Shown: positions 9,725 through 21,597 of the stretch, piece by piece
How the letters are laid out: each line of letters starts with the position of its first letter
Position numbering within the stretch: the stretch's first letter is position 1
Source of the DNA: an uncultured Verrucomicrobia subdivision 3 bacterium
Lineage (GTDB): Bacteria > Verrucomicrobiota > Verrucomicrobiia > Limisphaerales > DASXHY01
Direction: 5' to 3'
DNA length: 64,000 nt
NCBI GenBank assembly: GCA_937890005.1
Contig: CALBZA010000064.1
Span: 1-64,000, forward strand
Notes under the pieces: generated by a model
Database searches by the model: none
What the model was told of the DNA's origin: nothing
The model's input: only the letters and a program-made list of their open reading frames with translations
Position numbers and translations under genes: made by a program

Positions 9725-11170
9725 TTATCTCCGAAGTCTGAAAAATTCGGTGGTTTCCGACAGGGCGTTCGTGAACACGAAGTTCGTTCCAGCGACACTG
9801 GCTCCGGCAATGGTGTTCCACATTGGCGAAAGAAGGTCGGCCGTTCCGGTCAGTTCGAATCCCACAGCCAGTGTCGGCCATGAAAGAACTGCGTTGGTTC
9901 CATCATCAGTCGAGAGTTGCAGCGTGGGCTGATCGATCAATGGCAGGGCGAAGAGAGTTCCGCCGGCGAGATTTCCAGCAGCTTCGGTTGCGCCATACAG
10001 GATGCTGTCGGCGACAAGAACTCCCGAACGCGGATAAGCGCCATCGTGATTCGTGTTCGAGTTGTGAAGATACGGACCGAAATGGTGGAGTGTGACGAAG
10101 TTGCTGCCATTGGCGCCGACGGAGAAGATTGTTCCGTTCCTGTGAAGACCACCGTTGAGCGTTGTTCCCACGACTGCATTGCCGACTTGAATCAATGCAC
10201 AATAAGGAGCTGCCCCGTCCAGATTCGTGCTGTTGACGAGAGGGGTGAACCGGTGCAGGACGGAGAAATCAGTTCCATTCGTTCGGATGCGAAAGACCGT
10301 CCCGGCAGAATTTCCGTAGAACGAGGCCGTGCCATACAGGAAATCGTCGATGAGGAGAAGCCCGCTCAACGGATGGCCGCCATCGTCTTCCGCGAAACTG
10401 TGAAGCGTGGTGAAATCGGTTCCGTTGGTTGAAATGGAAAACACCACTCCGTTTCCGAACACACCGCCGCTGCGGGTCGTTCCAAACAGAGTTTCGCCCG
10501 CAAGGATCAGCGTTCCATACGGGTCGGATCCGGAGCTGTTGGTGCCGGAGGAAATCGGCACCAGTTCGAAATTGTAGAGGTTGGTAAACTGCGTTCCGTC
10601 GTTTCGGATGGAAAAGATCACTCCAGACCCATTCAAGCCGCCCGATACCGTGGTGCCAAAAAGGCGATCGCCCACCGCAATCAGGCCGCCCCATGGAAAG
10701 GCGCCATCCCGATTCGTCGATGCGATCCGGACCGGGTCGAGAATGACAGGCGGAAAATTGAAAAACCGCGAGTAGCCTGTGCCGTTGGTGTTGATGCTGA
10801 AAAGGGTTCCCGCATTTCCTGACCCGCCTTCCTCGGTTGTGCCGTAGAGTTTTCCGTTCGTGAAGAGGAGCTCCGAAAACGGGCGTGCGCCGTCCGGTGC
10901 GACGGCGAAGCTTCGCAGGTTTGTGAAGCCGGTTCCGTTTGTCGCGATGCTGAAGATCGCGCCCCGGGCTGCTGTGCCTCCCTTGTTCGCGGTCCCGTAG
11001 AGCCGGTCGCCGATCAGCATCAGCGATCCATACGGATCATGTCCGGTGAGGTTTGTTTGCGCTGTGTTTGTTGGAATGGGGAAGTGATAGAGCGCCGTCA
11101 GCTCTGCCTGGATCGGGTGGGAGAAGATGAAGCACGACAGCGACAGCAACGGCCAGATTTGAGGTTTCAT
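9725..11170 (-). CDS. Secreted GloVer tandem-repeat protein, probable seven-bladed propeller
   Basis: A 481-residue secreted protein. Starting at the ATG at 11170 gives the signal peptide MKPQIWPLLSLSCFIFSHPI. Seven repeats of about 50-60 residues follow, each with the core [SG]xLxxxxxxLYGTTxxGG, then GxIFSIxTNGTxFTxLxxF. This is the 'choice-of-anchor tandem repeat GloVer' type found in Gloeobacter and Verrucomicrobia; seven copies suggest a beta-propeller. Residues from about 415 form a separate C-terminal domain with LSWP and ending EFFRLRR, shared with the protein at 46142. Its role is unknown; adhesion or surface display is a guess. An ATG at 11176 is an equally possible start. Confidence 0.85.
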   Translation of the reverse strand: MKPQIWPLLSLSCFIFSHPIQAELTALYHFPIPTNTAQTNLTGHDPYGSLMLIGDRLYGTANKGGTAARGAIFSIATNGTGFTNLRSFAVAPDGARPFSELLFTNGKLYGTTEEGGSGNAGTLFSINTNGTGYSRFFNFPPVILDPVRIASTNRDGAFPWGGLIAVGDRLFGTTVSGGLNGSGVIFSIRNDGTQFTNLYNFELVPISSGTNSSGSDPYGTLILAGETLFGTTRSGGVFGNGVVFSISTNGTDFTTLHSFAEDDGGHPLSGLLLIDDFLYGTASFYGNSAGTVFRIRTNGTDFSVLHRFTPLVNSTNLDGAAPYCALIQVGNAVVGTTLNGGLHRNGTIFSVGANGSNFVTLHHFGPYLHNSNTNHDGAYPRSGVLVADSILYGATEAAGNLAGGTLFALPLIDQPTLQLSTDDGTNAVLSWPTLAVGFELTGTADLLSPMWNTIAGASVAGTNFVFTNALSETTEFFRLRR

Positions 11171-11688
11171 AATCATGGCCACAGCGGGACGAGTGGTCGC
11201 GCGGCTGTTCCGGTGTGGATGAGCGTGTATGAGCCCGAGGCTGAATTGTGTCAAGCAGCAAGCCCCGCCGGGGAGCTAAGGGCGAATCTCAGGATCAACG
11301 ACTGTTCCAGACGCGGATCAAAACAGTCGCGTTTGTGATGCCCGTTTTCCAGGCTCACGGTGGTGACACAAAGTAAAATCTTTGGGGGTAACTTCCTGCC
11401 TCGGAATCGATGAATTCATATTGCCCGGGCGACAGTTCCAACGCTTTCCCAGGCGTGTCCATGCTGAGAACGGAAGCGCAAGATTCGTCGTCGCGAGTGT
11501 GGTGGAATCCAGTTAGGCACTGTGATGAAATTGCCTTTCATGGCACCCGCTGTGTCTGTTGAACAGTGGTTCTGAAACTCAATCGTTGAGATTGGGCCTC
11601 TTTTTTCGCGGATGGACGTTGTTGTCTTTGCTTCCCAGGCAGGTTCGCAGTAAGTTTGCCGATTATTTGAATCGGGAAATTTGCAGCT
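11171..11688. other. Non-coding gap upstream of uvrA
   Basis: About 518 bases between the divergent GloVer gene and uvrA. I see no protein-like frame. A short perfect palindrome CTGTTGAACAG lies at 11556-11566, and a run of six T follows a weak 5-bp stem near 11582-11610. It must contain promoters for both flanking genes, but I cannot point to a convincing -10/-35 pair. Confidence 0.5.
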
Positions 11689-14741
<3,053 letters not shown>

Positions 14742-14742
<1 letters not shown>

Positions 14743-15866
14743 TGCAGACGGACATTAAATCTTTGACGCAGGAAGAGCTGGTCGCGGAGTTCAAACAATG
14801 GAACCAGCCGGCCTACCGCGTCGCCCAGCTGCTGGAGTGGCTTTACTTGCGGCGCGTGACCCACTGGGCCGAGATGACGAATCTTCCCAAGGCATTGCGC
14901 GAACAGCTGGCGCAGGAATACACATTGCGGACGCTTGAGCTGGTTCGCAAACAGGGTTCGCGCGACACGACTCAGAAATTTCTCTGGCGGCTGGAGGATC
15001 GTTCGTTGATCGAAAGCGTGTTGATCCCTGCCAATCCCGCGCTCTACGGAGAAACCAGCGACCGCCACACGCTTTGCGTTTCGACACAGGTCGGCTGTGC
15101 CTATGGCTGCCGCTTTTGCGCAAGCGGATTGGAAGGCTGGAAACGCAATCTCACCGCGGATGAAATTGTGGAGCAGGTGATGTCGGTCGAACGCTGGAAC
15201 ATCGCGGAGAAACAGCGCGAGGCGGAAGCCGGTTCGCCGGAACGCGTGGATGCTTCGGGACGTCATGTGGACAATCTCGTCATCATGGGAATGGGTGAAC
15301 CACTGGCCAATTACGACAACCTGTTGAAGGCGCTTCGCATTTTGAACGCGCCGTGGGGCGGGGGAATTGGTGCGCGGAAGATCACCATTTCAACGAGCGG
15401 GCTGGTTCCTCAGATTCGCAAGCTCGCCGACGATCCGCTTCAGTTTCGTCTCGCGATTTCATTGCATGGAGCGACGGATGAGGTGCGGAACAAAATCATG
15501 CCGGTGAACCGGAAGTATCCGCTCAGCGAACTTGCAGCGGCATGCGATTACTACCAGCAGAAAAAGGGACGAATGCTCACGTTCGAATACATCCTGATTG
15601 CGGGGGTGAACGATGGCATCGACCAGGTGAAGCCGCTCGCCCAGCTTGCGCGCCGGCTGAACGCCAAGGTGAATCTGATTCCTTACAACAAGGTGGAAGG
15701 ACTGCCGTGGGAACGTCCGTCTGAACCGGTGCAGGAACGATTCCTTTCCGGGCTCGAACAGCAGAAGATCACCGCGACCTTGCGTCGTGAAAAAGGCCAT
15801 GACATCGACGCTGCCTGCGGACAGCTAAGGCTAAAGACCGAACGGGAACTGGCTGGGACGGAGTGA
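14742..15866 (+). CDS. rlmN: Dual-specificity RNA methyltransferase RlmN
   Basis: Radical-SAM enzyme that methylates C2 of A2503 in 23S rRNA and A37 in some tRNAs. The 374-residue length is normal. The CxxxCxxC iron-sulfur motif is in GCAYGCRFCASG (about residue 114), followed by MGMGEPLANYDN and ISTSGLVPQIRKL. The C-terminal conserved Cys lies in DIDAACGQL. The ATG at 14742 overlaps the uvrA stop (ATGA), showing translational coupling. It converges with the M48 protease gene. Confidence 0.96.
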
Positions 15867-15890
15867 TGTTCGATTTGGGCCGGGGTTGAA

Positions 15891-17045
15891 TCAGTTCCGG
15901 AAGAGAAGCTGGGCAGCAAAGATGCCGACGAGCAGGGAGAAGAACAGTGTTTGAAGCGCAAGGGAACTGGCGGCGGCAGGTCGTGGAAAATCGGGCGTGA
16001 CACCCGCTTCGATCAGGCGGTCGTAAAGGTGCGGGTGCGTGCGCTGGTTTTTCGGAGAGACGGCGGGAAACAGTCCATCTTCGTAAAGCTTCGTCAGGGC
16101 ACGCGCATATGTTCGGGGATTGTTCTGGTGTTCTATTGCGAACTGATCTGCCTTCTTTTCAAGAGCGTGAGAAATGTTTCGGGAAATGGGGGGAACAAGC
16201 CAGGTGAGTATGAGGAGCCCGAAAAATCCGAAAGTCCCGAATGTGTGACAGAGCGGGCTGATGAAAATCCACGGGAAAAACATGAGCCAGATCACATGGC
16301 GCTGAAGGTATTGAGAACGTTTTTCCATGAGATGGCCGAGTTCGTGGGCGCAGACGGAACCGATTTCTTCGTCAGACAGGATTTCCAATAGTCTTTCCGT
16401 GAACAGCAGCTGCTTTGTTCCAGGAATGGCAAATGCCTGCGCGAGGGAGCTGCGCATCAGGAGGGTTTCCGTGACTCCAACGTTCATGCTGGCAGCGGTT
16501 TGATCGACAATCTGCTGGAGCCTTGGCGGGGCGGGAATCATCACGCCGATTTTTTTGAAAAAGAAAATCCAGCCGCCCAGATTCCATGTGACCAGAAGAA
16601 CGAGAACGATCGCGGCAATCAAAATTCCTGGCCAACCGAATGTTTCCGGCATCAATGCCGCGGCGCCCACCAGCACGAACCACATCAGGAATCGGGTCAG
16701 CCAGCTGGTGGCGGCTTCGCGCATCAGTCTGGCCAACGGGATTCTTGGAAAAACCTCTCGGTCCATCGGCAACGTTCCAATGGCGGCTCCCCATGAAGCA
16801 ACAATTGCGACCATCGCCCAATGCGGAGCTTCATCGGAAAGGAGAACCTCGGCTCCTAGAGCAAACGCGGCTGGTGCGATCCAAAGGAGGCCGACTGCGC
16901 CAACGCGGGCCGGGTAGTAGGTTCTTGCCTGTTCCGTCCAGTGAAGCTTTCTTGTCTTGCGCCACGGCGCCAGGGCAATCCAGTTCGCGACAAAGGTGGA
17001 GAGAATGGAAAGCGCTCCAATGCCAAGCAGTGAGAGGAATTTCAC
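15891..17045 (-). CDS. M48 family membrane metalloprotease
   Basis: A 384-residue integral membrane zinc peptidase related to HtpX/Ste24. HELGH at residues 234-238 is the zinc-binding HExxH, and EKKAD at 296-300 supplies the third ligand Glu. Membrane segments are at about 5-27, 50-68, 76-92, 117-133, 139-163, 251-264, 270-288 and 362-382. Members clear misfolded membrane proteins or remove C-terminal residues after cleavage; the substrate here is unknown. Start is GTG at 17045. The following 870 bases upstream are repeat-rich and gene-poor. Confidence 0.88.
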   Translation of the reverse strand: MKFLSLLGIGALSILSTFVANWIALAPWRKTRKLHWTEQARTYYPARVGAVGLLWIAPAAFALGAEVLLSDEAPHWAMVAIVASWGAAIGTLPMDREVFPRIPLARLMREAATSWLTRFLMWFVLVGAAALMPETFGWPGILIAAIVLVLLVTWNLGGWIFFFKKIGVMIPAPPRLQQIVDQTAASMNVGVTETLLMRSSLAQAFAIPGTKQLLFTERLLEILSDEEIGSVCAHELGHLMEKRSQYLQRHVIWLMFFPWIFISPLCHTFGTFGFFGLLILTWLVPPISRNISHALEKKADQFAIEHQNNPRTYARALTKLYEDGLFPAVSPKNQRTHPHLYDRLIEAGVTPDFPRPAAASSLALQTLFFSLLVGIFAAQLLFRN

Positions 17046-17174
17046 GGCGGCAGTATAGGAATGCGGAATAAAAGTTCAGCAGGAAAACCGGCGAAAACTT
17101 TCTGCAACACGGACTGGTGAACCGGCAGGCTGGAAAAGCCCGCCCTACGGGGATTGGAAGCAACCGAACACACC

Positions 17175-17365
17175 CACCAGGGTTGATAACGTGTTCAGCG
17201 AAACGTGATGCTCTCAGCTCCCTCTCTTCCGAGCGAAGCCGGAGGAGAGGGCTGGGGAGGGTTTCGTTCATGTTCCCTCCCCGTGAACTGGTGCAGGGGT
17301 TTCAAAGCGCGAAATTCCATTTGGGAGAAATCTCTCCCTGTGCATTAGCTTGCGGGGCGAAGGAA
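17175..17365. repeat. Direct repeat, copy A
   Basis: Begins CACCAGGGTTGATAACGTG and is almost identical to 17426-17615 for the first 110 bases, then diverges gradually (GTGAACTGGTGCAGGGG against ATGAACTGGTTCAGGGG). The start-to-start distance is 251 bases. Confidence 0.9.
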
Positions 17366-17425
17366 ATTTGCGATGTCGTTGACGAACGGAACGCACCGGC
17401 CGGTGCGGAGAATGGGGCAAAGCGG

Positions 17426-17615
17426 CACCAGGGTTGATAACGTGTTCAGCGAAACGTGATGCTCTCAGCTCCCTCTCTTCCGAGCGAAGCCGGAGGAGAG
17501 GGCTGGGGAGGTTTTCGTTCATGTTCCCTCCCCATGAACTGGTTCAGGGGTTCAAAGCGCGAAATTCCATTTGAGAGGAATCTCTTCCCGCGATTCGCTA
17601 CAGGGCGAGGGAACA
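17426..17615. repeat. Direct repeat, copy B
   Basis: Second copy of the 17175 repeat. Both hold the purine-rich palindrome-like words CTCTTCCGAGCGAAGCC and GGAGGAGAGGGCTGGGGAGG. The 60 bases between the copies are unique, so the pair may have arisen by element-to-element insertion or duplication. Confidence 0.9.
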
Positions 17616-17650
17616 TTCATGATGCCGGTGACCAGTTCGCGATGGAGGAT

Positions 17651-17829
17651 TGGGTGCATCCTGGCACTGCCCCGGAGCGCAGCTGTGTCGAAGACCAGCT
17701 GCAGCAGTGGAATAGTCCAAAAGCCGCAGAACAAGCCTGTGCGCTCGGCAATACAACGTTGCTGCGACTGGCTTCCAGCACAGTCGCTCCGATACCTGCC
17801 CACGTTGCGGGCAGTGTCAGGATGCACCC
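17651..17829. repeat. Composite palindromic element, copy 2
   Basis: Outer arms GGGTGCATCCTGGCACTGCC (from 17651) and its complement ending at 17829 match at about 20 of 21 positions. Nested inside are arms starting GGAGCGCAGCTGTGTC (17674) and ending in GTCGCTCC (17790), which belong to the same family as the element at 4850-4954. The outer arms are absent from the 4850 copy. Confidence 0.8.
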
Positions 17830-17913
17830 TGGAGGATTCGAGAACGTTCGAAAGAATTGACAAGCCGGTTCCCAGGGTGCAATCAGGGCAAGCTCTTGGA
17901 GCGGAAAGATCCC

Positions 17914-18174
17914 ATGACACGACGCAACGAAGAAACTTACATATCGGTTGGACACTGGATGCTGATTCTGTTCGTGACGGCGATTCCGCTGATCGGACAA
18001 ATCATGATTCTGATCTGGGCGATCTTCGGGCAAAACGAAACGCGCAAGAATTATTGCCGAGCGATAATACTCTGGTTCCTGATTCTCTGCGCTCTCGCGG
18101 TGATGATCACAATGATCGGCGCCTGGCCGGGACTCCAGGATGCAATCAAGCAGTGGCGAAGCGGCGGACGTTGA
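17914..18174 (+). CDS. Small membrane protein, unknown
   Basis: An 86-residue protein with two membrane segments (about residues 14-36 and 46-67), a polar loop GQNETRKNYC between them and a charged tail. The ATG at 17914 is preceded by TTGGAGCGG; an upstream in-frame ATG at 17857 lies within repeat sequence and is less likely. No family recognised. It converges with rpoD, 7 bases away. Confidence 0.65.
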   Translation: MTRRNEETYISVGHWMLILFVTAIPLIGQIMILIWAIFGQNETRKNYCRAIILWFLILCALAVMITMIGAWPGLQDAIKQWRSGGR

Positions 18175-18181
18175 CGAAATC

Positions 18182-19294
18182 TTACTTCGTCTTCGTCGCC
18201 TCCAGTTTTTCGATCATCTTGCGCAGTTTTTTCAGCGCGATGTTTTGAATCTGGCGGACGCGTTCGCGGGTGACGCCGAATTTCTCGCCGACTTCCTCAA
18301 GCGTTTTCTCCGGACCGCCGTCCAGTCCGAATCGTGCGCGCAGGATGGTCGCTTCGCGGGGGTCGAGGGTCTTCACCATTTCCTGAAGCATCTTCGTGAC
18401 GGTCTTTTCCTCAAGCTGCTCGTAGGGGGTGTCGGCAGCCTCATCCTGAACCACCTCGGCGAAGTTGTTGGAATCTTCGTCGCCGATGGGAGCGTCGAGA
18501 GAAGCGGGACGAATCGCCGCAAGCCGCATTTGAGCCACGCGTGAGGCGGAAATGCCGAGTTCGCCACCGAGTTCCTCGTCGGTCGGTTCACGTCCGAGTT
18601 CCTCCTGCAGCCGCATTGCGGTGCGGCGCATTTTGGAAATCTTGTCCACGAGGTGAACCGGCAGGCGGATGGTCTTCGACTGATTCGCGAGCGCGCGCTT
18701 GATCGATTGCTTGATCCACCATGATCCGTAGGTGGAAAGCTTGCCGCCCTTGGAAGGATCGAAACGTTCAACCGCCTTCATCAGGCCGATGTTGCCCTCG
18801 CTGATCAGGTCGAGCAGGGGAAGGCCGATGCCTTCGTAATCGCGGGCGATTTTCACGACGAGGCGAAGGTTCGCCTTGATCATCTGTTCGCGCGCTTTCT
18901 TGTCGCCTTTCTTGATGCGGGCGGCGAGTTCGATTTCCTCCTGGGGCGTCAGCAATTTCACCTGTCCGATTTCGCGCAGGTAAAGCTTGATGGCAGTGTC
19001 GCCGTCGTAGCTGGATCGCTGCTCGCGCTCGACAGTTCGCGCTGCCTTGCGCTCCGCCTCCTCCTCCGCCGCAATGATCGCCGCCTGATCCATTTCGATC
19101 GGTTCCGGTGCGGGAGCCTCAATCGGGGTGACAGCTCTCGGCTCAGGGAGAGGCGCAGACCTCTTCGGTTCTGGGCGCGGCGCCGCTTTCGAACCATTGC
19201 GGGGCGGTGTCATTTTGGCCGGCTTGACGTGCCGGGCGCTTCCGTGCGACGGCGCTTTCTTCTTCGAAACGGGTTTGCGGTGTTTGGTTTTCAC
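18182..19294 (-). CDS. rpoD: RNA polymerase primary-type sigma factor (RpoD/SigA)
   Basis: A 370-residue sigma-70. Region 1.2 begins at DGDTAIKLYLREIGQVKLL (about residue 97). Region 2 is full, with LISEGNIGLMKAVERFDP and STYGSWWIKQSIKRAL. Region 3 is LGREPTDEELGGELG, and region 4 has the helix-turn-helix EEVGEKFGVTRERVRQIQ. The first 90 residues are Lys/Pro/Ala-rich and disordered and replace region 1.1. It recognises -10/-35 housekeeping promoters. A second sigma-70 paralogue elsewhere could be the main one. Start is GTG at 19294. Confidence 0.93.
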   Translation of the reverse strand: MKTKHRKPVSKKKAPSHGSARHVKPAKMTPPRNGSKAAPRPEPKRSAPLPEPRAVTPIEAPAPEPIEMDQAAIIAAEEEAERKAARTVEREQRSSYDGDTAIKLYLREIGQVKLLTPQEEIELAARIKKGDKKAREQMIKANLRLVVKIARDYEGIGLPLLDLISEGNIGLMKAVERFDPSKGGKLSTYGSWWIKQSIKRALANQSKTIRLPVHLVDKISKMRRTAMRLQEELGREPTDEELGGELGISASRVAQMRLAAIRPASLDAPIGDEDSNNFAEVVQDEAADTPYEQLEEKTVTKMLQEMVKTLDPREATILRARFGLDGGPEKTLEEVGEKFGVTRERVRQIQNIALKKLRKMIEKLEATKTK

Positions 19295-19446
19295 GCGGAT
19301 GAAAGCTTTGGGATGTTGACGTTTAAGCTCCGGATTTCAGATTTTTGCAACTCCTTTTGCTCATTTGATTCCGAAGTATCAGAATGCCGACCCCTTCGGA
19401 ATGGGGACATTTGCCCGCAACATGGCTGGATTCAGGCTCATACGAG

Positions 19447-20145
19447 TCAATTTCGATTCCTCGCAAGGGTTAAAAGATGAAGCAATGTCATCACCGCGGA
19501 GACCATGGCTGCAACATAGGTGAGTGCCGCGGCGCTGAGCACCTTGCTGACGCCTGCGGATTCGCCGGAGTGAACGATCCCGAGCTTCGACAGCTGCACT
19601 TTGGCCCGGCGGCTGGCGTCGAACTCGACCGGCAAGGTTATGATCTGGAAAAAAGCGATCACGGAGAAGATGCCGATCGCCACCCAGATGAATTTCGAAA
19701 ACAGGGCGCTGCCCGGACCCGCAATGAAATATCCAAGAAGCACAATGCCAACCCAGGCGTGGCTCGCGAATTGTGTGACTGGAACCATTGCCATCCGCAG
19801 ATTCAACGGCGCATACGCGGTCTGATGCTGCAGTGCGTGGCCGGCTTCATGCGCCGCAACGCCAACCGCGGCAAGGGATCGTCCGTGAAAATTTTCGGAG
19901 GAAAGAAACAGCGCACGCTTCGTGGGATCGTAGTGATCGGTCAAATGTCCGCGCACTTCGTTCACGGGCACGTTGTAGAGCCCGGCGTCATCGAGAATTC
20001 TGCGGGCCGCCTGTGCGCCAGTCATTCCTGAGCTGACTCCCACCCGGATGTAGCGGCTATAGGTGGACGTGAGTTTCATTTGCGCCCAGATTCCAAGGAG
20101 CAAACCCGGCAGCATGAACACGATATAGAGCGGATCAAAATACAT
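19447..20145 (-). CDS. Zinc metallopeptidase, YugP-like
   Basis: A 232-residue membrane peptidase of the neutral zinc peptidase family (Zn_peptidase_2). HEAGH at residues 99-103 is the metal site, in AVGVAAHEAGHALQHQ. One N-terminal segment (7-20) and two or three C-terminal hydrophobic segments (about 120-165 and 205-225) anchor it. Conserved HLTDHYDP precedes the site. The biological substrate is not known for the family. It lies 152 bases upstream of rpoD on the same strand. Confidence 0.9.
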   Translation of the reverse strand: MYFDPLYIVFMLPGLLLGIWAQMKLTSTYSRYIRVGVSSGMTGAQAARRILDDAGLYNVPVNEVRGHLTDHYDPTKRALFLSSENFHGRSLAAVGVAAHEAGHALQHQTAYAPLNLRMAMVPVTQFASHAWVGIVLLGYFIAGPGSALFSKFIWVAIGIFSVIAFFQIITLPVEFDASRRAKVQLSKLGIVHSGESAGVSKVLSAAALTYVAAMVSAVMTLLHLLTLARNRN

Positions 20146-20422
20146 AGTTATCTGTTGTCTGCACGTTGAGACACATGCTGAATTCGTCTGTTCAATTTCC
20201 CAAGCCGGTGTTGTGCCACTTTCGACAGGGGCGATTTACGCAGGAAAAGCCCGGAGGTGCACAGAGAAGTGTGACATTGAGACGCGTGAAATCGGGCGTG
20301 CGAGACGAAGCTGTCGCTCAAACGGAATCATCATGAACTGAGCGATTCTGATGAGGCAACGAGGCGGACGTTCCCCAATGAATCGTTCCGCTTCGTTACC
20401 TCGGCGGCTACCTTGAAATGTT
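20146..20422. other. Intergenic gap, nothing recognised
   Basis: A 277-base gap between two minus-strand genes. No protein-like frame, hairpin with U-run, or clear repeat seen. Confidence 0.4.
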
Positions 20423-21553
20423 CTAGACCTCGAGAACTTTTTCGAAGCGGGTGAGATTGCGGGCGGAACGTTCCGTCACGAGCGCGACGTCTTCAATGCG
20501 GACGCCGCCAATTTCCGGATAGTAAAGTCCCGGTTCAACCGTCACCACATGACCGGCTTTGAGTTCGCCGATGGAAGTAGAGCCCATGCTCGGCGCTTCG
20601 TGGATTTCAAGTCCAAGTCCATGGCCGGTTCCATGGAAAAAACCTTCCATGCGGCCATTTCGTTTTCCGGTCTTGTAACCCTCAGAAACGAAGAACTCCT
20701 GCACTGTCTTGTGCACCAGCTGCGTGGGCGTTCCGGCACGCACTTTCTTGAAGGCAAGTTCCTGGCCCTTGCGCACGGTGTCGTAAAGTTTGCGAACCGC
20801 CTCCGTCGCCCGGCCGCGAACCACGGTTCGGGTGATGTCGCCGAAATAACCGGTTTTCTGTGAGCGGGGGAAGATGTCGATGATGATCGGTTCGTCTGCA
20901 CAGAGCGGTCCGTGTCCGGCTTCGTGAGGATCGCATCCCTGTTTTCCGCCAGCCACGATGGTGTGATTGGCCAGTCCGCAGGTTTGGAGGATGGCAGTGT
21001 CGATGATCGATCGAAGTTTTTCAGAGGTCAGCGGTGCGCCCCGGTAGATCAAACGTTTATCCCTGCCGATGCGCGAAGTCTTCAGTGCCTGGATGCCTTC
21101 CGCCATGCCGACTTCGGCCATCACCAGCGCAGCGCTGATTTTGCGAACCTCTTCGGCGGACTTGATTTCCCGCTGTTCGAAGAACGACCCGGATTTTGCC
21201 GTGACTTTGATTCCGAGCTTCTGGAGTTCAACGGCGAGTCCCAGTGGAAAATTCCATGGCACTGTGACCGACCGGACTTTCCTTTCCCGCAGAATCAGGC
21301 CGGCGACATTGGCAAGGCCTGCTTTCTCTCCGGCTTGGCGCAATTTCTTTTGATACTGGCTGAGAGAAATCACGCGGCAATGCCGGAGCGCCTTGCGCGC
21401 GCGGTCAATCTCCAGGTCGCTCATCACCACTGACGCGCGTACGCCGAGGCGGAGATAAATGAACGGGTCCGGCACGAAGATCCCGGTCGCGTACAGCATG
21501 TTCGCGTCGTGATCCGAGTCGGCGATGATCAGCAGGTTTTCAGGGCGGCTCAT
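20423..21553 (-). CDS. M24 family Xaa-Pro peptidase
   Basis: A 376-residue creatinase/aminopeptidase P-fold enzyme. The five metal ligands are visible: two Asp in IIIDIFPRSQKTGYFGDITR, a His in GTGHGLGLEIHE, and two Glu in VEPGLYYPEIGG and VRIEDV. The N-terminal 130 residues form the creatinase N-like domain. Family members release N-terminal residues before proline; the exact specificity (PepP or PepQ type) is not decided by sequence alone. sppA lies 44 bases upstream on the same strand, so the two may form an operon of peptide-clearing enzymes. Confidence 0.92.
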   Translation of the reverse strand: MSRPENLLIIADSDHDANMLYATGIFVPDPFIYLRLGVRASVVMSDLEIDRARKALRHCRVISLSQYQKKLRQAGEKAGLANVAGLILRERKVRSVTVPWNFPLGLAVELQKLGIKVTAKSGSFFEQREIKSAEEVRKISAALVMAEVGMAEGIQALKTSRIGRDKRLIYRGAPLTSEKLRSIIDTAILQTCGLANHTIVAGGKQGCDPHEAGHGPLCADEPIIIDIFPRSQKTGYFGDITRTVVRGRATEAVRKLYDTVRKGQELAFKKVRAGTPTQLVHKTVQEFFVSEGYKTGKRNGRMEGFFHGTGHGLGLEIHEAPSMGSTSIGELKAGHVVTVEPGLYYPEIGGVRIEDVALVTERSARNLTRFEKVLEV

Positions 21554-21597
21554 GGGAAAGGGGAGGCCGGGGAGTGGAGCCGGTAATATTGCGATGT

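Larger units (their letters stand above)
17046..17913. other. Repeat-rich intergenic region
   Basis: About 870 bases without a believable gene. It contains two near-identical direct repeats (17175-17365 and 17426-17615) and a composite palindromic element (17651-17829). Two overlapping minus-strand frames that begin MNETLPSPLLRLRSEERELR and MNENLPSPLLRLRSEERELR are only translations of the two repeat copies. Confidence 0.7.

Noticed and set aside
11556..11566. CTGTTGAACAG as a LexA/SOS box before uvrA
   Set aside because: Only one GAACA half-site fits the motif I recall for this phylum (TGTTC-N4-GAACA); spacing is wrong.
16831..17522. Two minus-strand frames sharing PSPLLRLRSEERELRASRF
   Set aside because: They are translations of the two direct repeats, not genes.
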